Positions 11,996 through 23,085 of a stretch of 64,000 nt of DNA are shown here, one piece after another; position 1 is the stretch's first letter; each line of letters opens with the position of its first letter. The position numbers were made by a program, and so were the translations under genes. The notes under the pieces are model-generated. The model was not told where the DNA came from, did not search any database, and worked only from the letters and a program-made list of their open reading frames with translations. Source of the DNA: Paramarasmius palmivorus. Lineage: Eukaryota > Basidiomycota > Agaricomycetes > Agaricales > Marasmiaceae. The stretch spans positions 1,116,001-1,180,000 of the forward strand of contig JAYKXP010000004.1 in assembly GCA_037176845.1 (NCBI GenBank), written 5' to 3'.

Positions 11996-13340
11996 GAAAA
12001 AGAACGATATGGGTGATGGAACAACTTGTCCCCGTCGCCGTAAAGTGTGGAGCAAAAAATCCACTTTTTTATCCATTCGTATGTGTAACTTCAGCCGAAC
12101 GCGGAGCGAACGAAACCGCGTGTGGATTGCAAACTCGGGTTGATACAGACGAATTTACACGCGAGAACTAGCACCCCAGTTTCCGAACCGCAAACCGATG
12201 TTCCCCGAGGACACAACGTATGTTAGACACAGAGATTTATTCGAGAAGTGATTCCATAGCTTTGTTGATAAAATGTGAATACTTTTCAGTCACACATGGT
12301 GTTGACTCTGGAAATGTTGACGTACCGACGAGACCACAGTTGACGAGTAAGGGTTAGTTCTGGTAAGTTGACGAGATGACCGGTGAATTATGAAATGACG
12401 TCGCGTTATCGATTTTAGGGGCGCGCAAAAGCTCCAACGGCTCAAAGCGGCGCAGATAAACGAAATGAACACCCCAGGTCGAAATCTGTTGGAAGGTGCC
12501 TATCAATGTCGAGACATACGTACAGTGAGTAATCCTTCTGATAAGGGAAAATAACTTACTGTATCGCTCTTCAGACTCGCAGCAGCTCCCAGCCTGGCGT
12601 GAGCTGAAGAGGAGTTGGTGCGTCAACGTTGCCGAGTGGAGCGCAGGATATTTTTTCATTGTCCTTCACCAACGATCAGCGCTCAGCTCAGGCCTCCGGT
12701 GTTGTACATAAGCGAGGTGCAAGGCACGTTTCTCCTGAAAAATCAGAAAGATGATATGTCCGGTGTACATCAAGTGCACATATGTCCTTCATGATCAATG
12801 AATATTGTAGTCTTGTAGAGTTCGAGTTCAAAGAGCGAATGCCAATTTCCACGACGCATTGAGCCTGTTCCGACTCGCGGAGGCGTGAGTCTACAGCGAT
12901 TGAGAACAGTTATTGGGGGATCAAAAACGAAGATGGGCGACGGATGGAGAGTCACAATTTTAACCGACTCACAAAGCAAGAGCGACAAGGGCTCGGTAAA
13001 TGCCGAACTTTCCTTCAGATTTTCTCCCAACACACGTGACACGACTGCACGTTCTCTTGCATAGATATGTCAGTCGGATTGCACTCGGACTCGACATGAA
13101 CGAGTTTTTGCCTGACTGCGATTTATTTCGTCGCCCGAATCTCAGTACAAAGACACAGACTATATACCAATCTGGCTCTTCGACCTCCGCACTTTCCATC
13201 GTAGACTCGGACCTGTGATTTACGGATGGGTTCTGGTCTTGCAGGACAGCGATACAGAGTCGTTCGGCGGTCAGGCCCAACGATGAAGTCGATGAAGTGT
13301 CTTGTGACGTCACGTCCGGCCTTCTTCTTTCCTCCTCAAC
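11996..13340. other. Divergent intergenic region between transporter and NDUFA9-like gene
   Basis: About 1.3 kb holding the promoters of two divergent genes. On the minus strand a short spliced frame can be drawn near 12600-12360 (ending with segments such as LRRFEPLELLRAPKI). It has no clear start and no family match, so it is not called. Nothing else was recognised. Confidence 0.45.
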
Positions 13341-14517
13341 ATGGCCTCGAAAGCAGTCGTATGCGGTGCAGGATTTCTTGGTGAGCTGTTGTCATGAACT
13401 CTATACGCGATGACGACTAAATGTCTTCGTAGGATCTCATATTGCGCGAGCCTTAGCAACATCAACGGCGGTCAGACATCGCGTTCAATTGGCCTCTCGA
13501 AGTCCGACGAAAATACATGCTATCCTCAAGCAGCAATTACCTGCAGACCGACTACTTTCGCCCGAGACTGTTGATGTGACTAAGCCTAATACCCTCATTC
13601 CAGCCCTGCAAGATGCATCTGTTGTCGTTTCTCTCGTCGGAATAATGCACGGAACACCTCAAGATTTCGAGAACATTCAATGGAAGGGTGCATCCAATGT
13701 GGCAGAGGCTGCAAAGAGGGCCGGTGCGAAGCTGGTGCACATTAGTGCCATCGGTGCCGATGCGAACAGCGAGATACCGTACGCAAGAACGAAAGCTCTG
13801 GGCGAACAAGCGGTTTTGGAACGCTGTCCCGATGCTACCATTATTCGCCCCAGCATTGTCTTCGGGCCCGAGGATGACTTTTTCAATGTAAGTAAAGCTG
13901 GCCTTTCGAGATTTGTGTTCGGGTCGCTTATCTATTTCCTTTGTGTTAGCGCTTCTCCCGACTATCAAAATACCTTCCTTTCATGCCGGTATTCGGAGGC
14001 GGTACCTCAAGATTCCAGCCGGTATACGTGGACGATATTGCACGTGCTGTCGAGGTTATCGCCAGGAACGACTCAAAGGTAAACTCACTGGTGTCAGGAA
14101 AGGTTGTTGAGGCTGGTGGGCCAGATGGTATGTAGTACTCTTCCTCGTCGTAATGTCACACTGATAGTATACATCTAGTTTTGACATATCGACAAATCAT
14201 GGAGCTAGTGCTCAAATACAACGGTCGATGGCGACCTGTTGTCTCCATCCCTTTCTGGCTTGGGATGGTTCAGGCGTCTATCTTGGAGAGACTTCCTCAT
14301 AATCTTTTTACCTTGACCCGTAATCAGGTAGGCTCTTGATGTTTCTGTGTCGCTCTCCTATTGACAGTTACCAAAGGTCCTACAGCTCAAAATGGACAAC
14401 ATCGTCGACCCAAAAGCAGCTTCGGCGTCTATTGCCTTCAGCGAGCTCGTCAAACTGGATAAGCAGGGGCCCCTGAGGTCCGTATATGATATATTGCCGA
14501 CTTATTTGTCAAAATAG
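13341..14517 (+). CDS. NDUFA9/Coq11-like atypical short-chain dehydrogenase
   Basis: About 340 residues in five or more exons, from ATG 13341 to TAG 14515-14517. The N-terminus is a Rossmann fold with the dinucleotide motif GAGFLG, interrupted by intron 1. A YxxxK pair is present in PYARTKALGEQ. The segment RPSIVFGPEDDFFNRF, followed by FQPVYVDDIARAVE, is typical of the complex I 39-kDa subunit (NDUFA9) and Coq11 family of atypical SDR proteins. These act on the matrix side of mitochondria, either in complex I stability or in coenzyme Q synthesis. The N-terminus begins almost directly with the Rossmann strand, so a long cleavable presequence is not evident. The choice between NDUFA9-like and Coq11-like roles cannot be made from this sequence. 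Confidence 0.88.
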
Positions 14518-14748
14518 CTTCACTGTCATGTCTATCAGATTCAGTTGTACTATAGGTCCCCTCGAGTATCCATTGTATTTTACAGTCGTTAGTTGTTGAG
14601 TTCTGCGCCAAGTCTCTGTGCTCTACAATGTTACTTCATTCATCTCGTCATACGATACAGGGGAGCAGTCATCGAATCTGTCTACGGTTCAGCTACCAGC
14701 ACATACATACCATTGATAAATACATAGGTTGAAATACAACACAGCACT

Positions 14749-16306
14749 CTACACCTCGCTGCTGCGTCGTCGAAGATTTTCATCCTTATGGCTTTCAGCT
14801 TCTTCTGAGTGGCTACGTCCGGACTGAAATTCTACTGCATGTATTCCAGAGAACCGGGAGCCGTTGTGTCTTGTTTCTGTGTTCGGAGAGTTGTCGGCGA
14901 AATGAAGAGTCGAAACCATCTGATTGACGCTCTCTACGGTCTTTCCGAGACCGACACGAACGATGATCAGTGTAGGCGCGATTCCCTACATGGAGCCATT
15001 AATTAGTTAGTCAATTCTGAGCTGAGCGTGACCAACGTACTGCTGCTTGGTACACAACAGGCATGAGCTCGACTGGGACAATACTCTCTTGCCTGGGGTC
15101 ACTACGGTAAATAATGATAACTCGGATTATCATTACTATTGGGTAAATCATCCCAGATTCCAAGCTGTCGTGATTTGTTTCCGTCAGCACTTGGGTTGTG
15201 AATAGAGAAAGGATTAACGCACATAGCAGCGACAATAGTGATGTATCTTCGGTCAACGCTTTTCCCCAATAGTTGTCTAGCTTGTCGTGATATCCACCAG
15301 ATTCGACCAGCTATCCTTGGATCAGTTTCAATCATATATGAAAATGGGTCCCGGGATACCTACCGGTCATCAGAGTAAGAATCGAGTTGAATACCGTATT
15401 GGAGATGAAATATCCGGTTCGTATATGTGCACCCAAAGCGTATAGTGGCCTGTACCGAGAGTTGCGATAGTTAATGGATCCGGTAATGATCGTGACGGTG
15501 GCGGCAAATCCAACAGCTAGAACAAATCAGGGAATGTGTTCTATGTGATTGTGTCAAACGCACCATTCACGACGAAGGACACAAGCGCCAGGGGCACACC
15601 AACGCGTTTTCGAGATCCCCATATTACATGGCATCGGTGAATCTTTTGGGAGTTATTACTAGCAGAGTCCTGAGGGGTAAGTCACTTACCAACATGCAAT
15701 CTGCCACTATGCTGTTGGGCGTAGAAAATTAGGCGTCGGCAGACAGAGTCAAGCAGGCCTAAACTTACTTGATGAGGATGGGGAACAATTCCGTGAAGAC
15801 TCTGAAGGAAAGAATTAATTGCATTGCGTTTTATAACCAGGGAAGACACTTACGATCCAATCTTGGTGATTGTCGTGTCACCTAGGAGCAGACGAAGAAC
15901 GTTCCGGTATTGGCGTGTCTTGGCGGCGGTGAACTCGACAATCGACTGGTCAATGTAAGTCATCGTGCCGATGGCGTTATCGAGCGTTATGAGCACAAAT
16001 AAGAGGATTATGCAGGTTAAATATAGTCGACGGTTGGGACGATCCTTTCGTTTGAAGAGGATGTAGACGCAGATAGAGAAAATCACGATGTATATGCCTA
16101 GTGAGGAACGCGATGAGTCGAAGAGGACCTATGCTCAGTTGAAGTCGCGCACCATAGAGGAAAAACATGAGCTGGGCAATTGTCTGACATTGAGAACGAT
16201 AGTCTAGGCCAAAAGGGATCTGACTCACGCATAAAGATGCAATAGGCTCGACTACCACATTCTGGACGGAGAGAAAGGGATCGAGTGTCTCTTCAAGAGT
16301 CGACAT
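14749..16306 (-). CDS. Multipass membrane protein of a basidiomycete-expanded family (DUF6533/6534 type)
   Basis: Start ATG 16306-16304, opening MSTLEETLDPFLSVQNVVVE. Several short exons follow and the stop is TAG at 14749-14751. Hydrophobic segments include YIVIFSICVYILFKRK, LTCIILLFVLITLDNA, FTELFPILIN, ALVSFVVNAVGFAATVTI, FISNTVFNSILTLM and MIYPIVMIIRVIII. This gives about six or seven membrane helices. The C-terminus holds GIAPTLIIVRVGLGKTVE and a hydrophilic Ser/His/Glu-rich tail. This layout is common to the large DUF6533/DUF6534-like families of Agaricomycetes, sometimes compared with G-protein-coupled receptors; the function is unknown. A TATATAT run lies about 75 bases upstream of the ATG. 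Internal splice sites are approximate. Confidence 0.75.
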
Positions 16307-16380
16307 GACGAGCAGATGACCAAGGGTATCGAAGGCGTGGCACTCGATTCAGTGAGTGCCAGTGTAAAATGTTACTAGGC

Positions 16381-16387
16381 ATATATA
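16381..16387 (-). promoter_or_regulatory. TATA-like element of the multipass membrane protein gene
   Basis: The sequence atatata lies 75-81 bases upstream of the ATG at 16306, in a fitting position for a core promoter. The call rests on position and sequence only. Confidence 0.3.
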
Positions 16388-16489
16388 GTCGTCTATGTAA
16401 GCCTTTGTTTGTCGAGGAAAAGCGGGCGGTGAACTTGGAATATCACGTACATGGCGCGCGCGCAAATGATGCCATTTTGATTAGTGAAA

Positions 16490-16505
16490 ATCAGTGATCA
16501 CTGAT
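16490..16505. repeat. Perfect 16-base palindrome
   Basis: The sequence atcagtgatcactgat reads the same on both strands. It lies about 190 bases upstream of the membrane protein ATG, near a gcgcgcgcgc run. It could be a dimeric-factor binding site or chance. Confidence 0.5.
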
Positions 16506-16559
16506 AACCCTAAAGGCTCTGCAGATTCCACGTTATTACACCGTCCGATCAAGGATCAC

Positions 16560-17400
16560 TGGGGATCACTCTATCTCCGGTAAATGAGTTGGCAGTGCGA
16601 GCAGGTCTCTGTGCAAGCGATGGAGCCTGGACGACAGTATGAGCTTCCATGTAAACCTTTAGATGGAGGAACTGAAGCATCTGCTACGATCACCTTGGGG
16701 TAATAGCGTGATACCAGTGGCAAGAATAGAGTTGAATACGAGAATGGATTGAGCGAGATATTTGACATCAAATTCGCCAATGCAGGACTCCTTGTCAGGG
16801 AGAAAGAAAAAGTGCGAGATCGCAGCGCCCTACATAGCAGGTTCAAAAGGAGAATGATCAGATAGTCAGATATAGCAACGAAGATAATTGACTGAACGGT
16901 TCACCGAAGTCCATTCGTAGGTAGTGTGCTGCATGGTCGAAGCCCAACAACCCATGATCCCTTTCACGGACTGTTTCTGCCTGTGGATTTCAGTGCACCG
17001 CGCTATCCACGAGTGATATCGAAAGCCATCCTGGAGCTTGAATTTTCGTAGTACAACCGCCGGATGCAGACAACCGCCGTTGATTATAATGACAGGAACT
17101 CGGTACGCTAACTGAAAGAGGACCGACATGTCAAACTCCATTAGCAGTGGCGGGTTTCCAGGTCAGAAAAGTCGGCTTGCCGCATTCGATACGAGACAAA
17201 AAATACGTTACTATCCTGCCTTGAGCGAAGGGGATTGCTATGTCCTCGGATTGTGCCAGAGGCAAACAATTTGACAATTACTAGGAAGGCGATCAGAAGG
17301 CGATATCGAAATCTGTTTAGTAGTTGATATGAGTTATTCGCTGTTATTCGCATCAGTTTCAGTGTACATACATATGAATTTCCACCTGCTTTGCTCAAAT
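16560..17400 (-). pseudogene. Possible decayed copy of a multipass membrane protein gene
   Basis: Minus-strand stretches carry membrane-helix-like coding sequence but do not join into one frame. One part is RFRYRLLIAFLVIVKLFASG (near 17310-17250). Another reads EFDVKYLAQSILVFNSILAT near 16780-16710, followed by a stop. The position behind the intact multipass membrane gene on the same strand, and the similar hydrophobic character, suggest a broken relative. No start, no continuous splice path and no family motif could be fixed, so this is only a suggestion. Confidence 0.22.
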
Positions 17401-18150
17401 TGAGTATGAAACGTTGGGCTGTCCAAGGACCTTGACCTCAGTAATCATGAATTAATAACCCTTCCTCAGTGCGGGCACTGCCGGGGAGCATCTTGGACGC
17501 CACACATTCAAAAGATGTCGATGAGCATGCCAACTTCGTATGAATTGGACAAAGAGCAATGATATCGACGAGTTGCGTGGTTTTTCGATGCGCCCATGGA
17601 CCCGAATATATTTCTTGAGTCATTGAATCTATGGGCCTGAACACTTGATGGGCTATAGAGCGAGATGTGGTACAATCCATAGTCCGAGTCGGACTCATGG
17701 AGCAGAGTTGCAGCTACTGACAATTTCTCACGCCTAAAACCTGTTCTCACCGCTGAAACTCAGTACTCAGGCCTCAGGGTTCAGCTGCCCTACTAACAGG
17801 GTAGGGCAGTATTCCATTATCACTATTACCAAAACGGTCTACTAGTAGGTGCGGCTTCTCAACTGCATCTTTCGAATGTAACATAATAACATTCTGAACT
17901 GACAATGTGCTTCAGGATGGACGGCCACATCTCAGAGGCCATTTCACATTAGGCTTTGGTCTTTTGGTGGGGAAGGCAGAGGGAACTGTCACCAGTTGTA
18001 CGCGTTCTTTGGGCTACGACAGGGTCAGGATACGCGTTTTTGGTGTGTTCTTCGTGTATTTCAGGGCTCTTCAGCTTCCAGAAACTCAAACCACAGCATC
18101 TCCGTGTCCTTCTCAATCATCCCACTCACAATCCTTGAATACCTAGTTCA
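17401..18150. other. Intergenic region with a short hairpin
   Basis: No supported gene. A perfect 9-base inverted repeat with a 7-base loop lies at 17785-17809 and is listed separately. Short + strand frames near 17907-18140 overlap each other in different frames and have no recognisable domain. Confidence 0.4.
17785..17809. repeat. Short hairpin-forming inverted repeat
   Basis: Arms ctgccctac (17785-17793) and gtagggcag (17801-17809) are perfectly complementary, with the loop taacagg. It lies outside any supported gene. Confidence 0.5.
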
Positions 18151-18189
18151 ATGACATCTCCGGATCTTGGCTATCCTTCTAACCATGTA

Positions 18190-18661
18190 TCTGTCCAGTT
18201 GATCAGCGTGGTTCATCCCCATGCTCTTCCTATGTACCGCCCGCGGAAAATGATTCTGAAGACGAGTACGAAATACTCCCCTTGCTGGCACCCCTGCCAT
18301 CTGTATCTGCACCATCTACATCTGCCACCATACAATCGGAGCCATCGCCTGCAAAGCGTCGGAAAAGGAGGAGCGATAATGGTGGCGCACGATCCGAGCG
18401 TAGGAGGAATAAAAACTACATACGTTCCGCGACATTCAATCTAGGCTAGTATGGATCACCGACGACATGGGGAACGAGCAACGTCCGCTCAGTCAAACAC
18501 GGCAATATCAGGAATTCCATGAACGAGTGGCGGCTATAACAGTTAACAGAGCTGTTGGGGTACGCACCGACAACCTCTGGGACGACGTACTCTACCACCT
18601 TGAAAGTAGGCGCGGTGACGGACGGCTCTTTCATGCCGGTGACGTTGCCATGATCTGGTAA
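18190..18661 (+). pseudogene. Unknown small protein gene, frame unresolved
   Basis: Two good coding-like stretches lie on the + strand in different frames. The first (about 18196-18444) reads an acidic part, PPAENDSEDEYEILPLL, then a Ser/Pro part and a basic run, PAKRRKRRSDNGG. The second (about 18440-18661) reads VWITDDMGNEQRPLSQTRQY and ends FHAGDVAMIW with a TAA at 18659-18661. I found no intron of normal size that joins them, so this is either a misread gene or one with a frameshift. The acidic-then-basic composition suggests a nuclear or nucleic-acid-linked protein, but no domain is recognised. Confidence 0.3.
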
Positions 18662-18984
18662 TGGGGGTTTCGATGTAGCACCGTTGTATTGGCTGATGCT
18701 CACTGCTGTACATTATGTTCCTGTACTCTAACTGTACTTCGCTGTATATCATCTTTACTGGTCTGCGTTGACATCGCGTGCTGGGCGGTAGCCATGCCGC
18801 TTGCCGACCCTATCGGTACTTGTTTCTATGTTGTAGCTAGTACTAGCTCGAGACTTGACTCAACACTAGAGGGAAGGCAGAATGATCTTGGAGATTTTTT
18901 GGAATTATTCGATTCTTTCTCGGTATTTTGGACGCGCTTCGCAAGCATCTCACAAACCGCTGTAATCATAAAAGACAGCTAGAA
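18662..18984. other. Convergent intergenic region
   Basis: Short spacer between the 3' ends of the unresolved + strand gene and the ABC-F gene. Nothing recognised. Confidence 0.5.
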
Positions 18985-21900
18985 CTACAGTATGATAGAC
19001 AAACTCTTTCCTAAGGCTTCATTTTGATGTTGTTTACAATCAAATTCTGTTTTTACCGGATTTAGTGACAGTTCACTCTTGGATATCATCTTACTGACCT
19101 TGTAGCTCTGCACGTCTCCCTTGAACTTGCTCACCGTCCCATCAGCACATACCCAGAGCTAAGTATATCATAGTGAGCGAGTGGAGGCATAGAAACTGAA
19201 AATAACGACACCTCTTTTGCTACATTGGTTATGAACCGCTCGTCGTGCGAGATAATGATAACACCTCCGTTCCATATATTCAAGGCATTCATTAGCGCAT
19301 CCAGACCCTGTGAGGACGAAGTTTGTTACATTGAATGTATCACGCTGAGCTTGGGGTCTCACCTCGATATCCAGGTGGTTAGTAGGCTGTACCAATGGTC
19401 AGACCGTTGATGTTAGACATATAAACAGATTACGCTACCTCATCCAGAAGGAGTACATGCGGACGTTGCAACGATAGCAGAGAGAATGCTACTCGAGATT
19501 TCTGACCTCCTGAGAGCGTACCAATGGGCTGTAAGCTAGCCGCCAATAAGTACCAGTACCATAGATGGAGTTCGCACATACCCAGTCATACCGCTAATCT
19601 GGAAGTTGCCTAGATGTTGCCGATACTCCTGTTCCGTCTTCCCAGGATACTTTGATGCCAGAAATTGCACAGGCGACATAGTAGGAATCAGAGTGTCCAC
19701 ATGGTGTTGTGCAAAGTACCCACTAAGAAGAATGTTTTGAGTGATTCCACATATGACAGTGATAATACGCACACTCGAAGTCGACCATTCCTGTTAACCT
19801 GGCCACCCATGGGGTTCAGATCTCCAGTCAGAACCTTGATTCTGTAAAGGGCGGATTGATTGAATGCATCGGCAATAATTAGGGATAACTTACAAGGTTG
19901 ACTTTCCGGATCCGTTCGCCCCAACAATCGCAATTCGTGAGTCCAGGCCGACATCAATGTTCACGTTCTTTAGGACAATCTTTTCGGGAGTATATCCGAA
20001 TGTGACTTCGTTCATTTGGAGTAATGGGGGAGAGATCTTCTCTGTCTCGGGGAATCTACGCGGTAATGGCCAATTGAAATCCACATGCGTTAACAAGAGC
20101 GTAGGGCACACCTGAATTTCTCTGTTTCTTCCTCCTCTGGCGGTTGCAGTTCGGGGAGCTGAATTTCAGGCACGTCAGCCTCGTTAGAAACAGGCGATTG
20201 TCGCCTGGATTCACCTTCTCCAGTATCTTGATTTTCGACTGCGCTTGTGCAGCTATGAAGGGATCAATTTTGAGTATGAGACGCCGCCGAAAAGAAGGAT
20301 GCCATACCCCTATTAGCATTGTATCGCCACCTGTCGATGAAGGCTTGCAAATGCTTGCGATACTCCATTTGTGTTTCGTATTCTTTGCGAAGGTTTCGAT
20401 CCCGTTCCGACTTGGTAGAGTAGAACTGTGTGAAGTTTCTGTCCACGAGGTGAGTTATAGTACCTTTAGGATTCACGTTCTAGAAGACTACCCTTTGTAG
20501 TAGTCAAGTCTTCCGGAATGTTGGTGTACAATATCAGTGGCAACAGCATCGCTAATTTGAGGTCAGCTTCAAGAAGTCTTGTGAAAAGAGGGATTACTCA
20601 CAGGAAGGCACGATCGTGAGATCTGTGAAGCAAAGTGAGCGCGTTTCGTTTGAAAGCAATCTGACTAACACGACTAAAAGTGTCCCAGGCCACGTTTGAA
20701 GGTAGTCTTCCAGCCATGCAAGAGCATTTAAATCGACTGGAAATCGGGGTTTGAGCACGATACAACTGAATACAACAGGATGTGCTGACTGTGATTGGAG
20801 GGTTCATCAAGTAGAAGCAGGGAAGGCTGACAACCCAGCAGTTAGCACGCAATATGATTGCAATTGAGATGATACACACTTTCACGAATAGTGCTCGAGC
20901 AAGCGCAAGACGCATACTGTAGAGGAATGTTCAGAATATGATATCAGGAGAAGACGGTAATCAACGCACCGCCAACCACCGCTGAATGACTTCGTTGGTT
21001 TTTTCTGATCCGCCTCGTCGAAACCAAGACCTGCTAGTAAGGCAGCTGCTCTAGCAGGACCACTCTCTGCGTCCATGTCCGCCAAACGGGCATGAACGTC
21101 CGCAAGTCTTGAAGCGGCTTCCTCTCTAGCATCTTCAAACCGTTTATCATCACCTTCTTTCTCTAATTCTGCAAGTTTGGCGTTCAGGGTAGCTTCCTCC
21201 TTGAGTAGATGATCTCGCCACACGTCTGCCTTGAGTACAGAGTCGATGGCAATAGTGTCGTCTCCAACAACCTGCAAATAATCAGCAGGATAAAACAATA
21301 CTATGTAAAGGACTTACCTCCTGCTCTACGAAAAGAATAGTAATGTGAGCAGGAATGGGAACTTCTCGCATGGCGATGTGCCGCAATAAAGTGGACTTTC
21401 CGACACCTGCGGTGGTATTTGTGGAGATGTTGTATCGAATGCCAAAAGCACGCACCGTTACGTCCGATGAGACCATATCGACGTCCGTAAGCCAGTGTAA
21501 GAGATGCTCCAGACCTACGAATGACCTTCAAAAACAGATATTGAATAGATGGAAACACACATACAGGATGCGATTCGACCCAAAGTTGACATCGATAGAT
21601 GGTAAATGAATGTCTTTGCTTTTGTTTTTGGAGTTGGCTGCTTCCAGAGGGTTGATCTTGACGAAAGGATGAGCTTCAAAGGGCGAGGAAGAGATAGGGA
21701 AGTTTCACCTTCATGAACAGTTCCTCATACGTTTGCTAGGTACCATTATTAGCTTCATGAAGAACTACTAGAATCGCACAACATACTTGTTTACGATGCT
21801 GATCCAGCAACTTGGAGCCTTCGTACAAATCTCGACGAGCGCGTTTTTCAATTTTGGCCTGGACAGAAGAACAGGTGAGTAATTGCACATCCCAAAGGAT

Positions 21901-22370
21901 GATTTTGCTGACCCGAAGCTTTGCTTCTTGCTTCTCAAGTTTCTTCACGTCAACCCGAGATGCTCTAAGACAAGAAAACTCAATCCAATGCGCGAAAACG
22001 AGACTACAGTCACTCACTTTCCCTTATTGATGCTCTCTAAATCTACACCCTCCCCGAACGCAATTGTATTCGATATTTGCGCCTTGCTCATATCCATCAC
22101 CTTGTCTAGCTTTTGGAGCTTCGGTCCAGCATTGTTTTTGCGCCTGGCGTTGAGTTGATCTTCAAGCAAGTCCCCGAGGCGTAGCATAAGCTTTTCGAGC
22201 TTGCCAACTTCATCTCCAGCCAACGATTCCAGCATTTCGCGAGCAACTTGTAGGACATCGTCTTCTTCCCCTGCATCATCTACCAAGTATCCAGAAAGAT
22301 ATTGAACGACCACTTCTTCGGTATCAGGAAAGAAAGTCCGTATTTCCTCTGCGATGTCCTCTGATGACAT
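18985..22370 (-). CDS. GCN20: ABC-F family ATPase, Gcn20/ABCF3 type
   Basis: Cytosolic ATPase without membrane segments, in more than a dozen exons. Gcn20-type proteins act with Gcn1 on ribosomes to activate the kinase Gcn2 during amino acid starvation. The start is ATG 22370-22368. Residues 1-120 (MSSEDIAEEIRTFFPDTEEV onward) form the N-terminal region characteristic of Gcn20/ABCF3. Then come a basic coiled linker (KKLEKQEAKLRAKIEKRAR) and ABC domain 1, with Walker A GRNGVGKSTLLRH split by an intron, signature SFSGGWRMRLALARALF, Walker B LLLDEPSNHIDLNAL and switch VVSHDRAFL. The ABC-F linker contains KEYETQMEYRKHL. ABC domain 2 has Walker A GANGSGKSTL, PTNHLDIE and IIISHDERF. The 3' end (TAG 18985-18987) is less certain because an extra intron is possible after KFKGDVQSYK. 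Confidence 0.93.
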
Positions 22371-23085
22371 GGTGAAATAATCGTCGCCAGTCTATATAAC
22401 GAGTCTTCAAGATCGTCCCTCGATGGTTGTTTATGGTTGTGGTAGAAGAAAGGTTGAGAAACAGATGTCGCTAGAAAATTGCACGCAAGCGCCCACCGGT
22501 AGTAGTACTGGAGTCGGTCAATTTATAGCTGTTTCTTGTTTCTGGTACGGAGTGCTTATGTATCGCTCGAAGTTGTATTACAGGTTCCCTACAGCGAAAC
22601 AAACCAATATGTATTCTTTAATTTACGATTTGAGTACTTTATCAATGCCGGGCAACGATGAATCAACTAATGAACAAAAATACAGGAGAAACGATACAGC
22701 CTGAGACCTATATGAGTTGCAAAGAATATTGTGTCGCATATGTCCCGATGATGTTGTCAACGTAGAGTGGATATACATGAAAATCATCCACCCGATGATC
22801 ATTATTGACGGTATCAGCAACGGTGCAGTGGGAACACGAAAAACGGAAAGAAAACGATACATCAGAATCGACTTCAGCTCGGAAGAGAACAGAGAGGAAT
22901 GTGATATAGTAAGGCAGAATGCGGCACGTATCTCTATTTCGATGTCCCGGGAGACTGCCTTTCACGAGTCCGCTGAGTGGCTTTGCCAGCTGAACAAGGG
23001 CTCGGTCGCGTAGCGCTCAGATAACGGGTGGCCGAGCATGCGCATTCGCTTTTGAGTAGTCACCCGAAGTCAAAAAAGCATTTGG
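22371..23085. other. Intergenic region upstream of the ABC-F gene
   Basis: Promoter side of the ABC-F gene and 3' side of the bZIP gene. Short overlapping frames only; nothing recognised. Confidence 0.5.

Noticed and set aside
12354..12659. 101-codon minus-strand frame and a spliced variant with LRRFEPLELLRAPKI
   Set aside because: No clear ATG context, and the parts fit different frames equally well. No family match, so it is not called as a gene.
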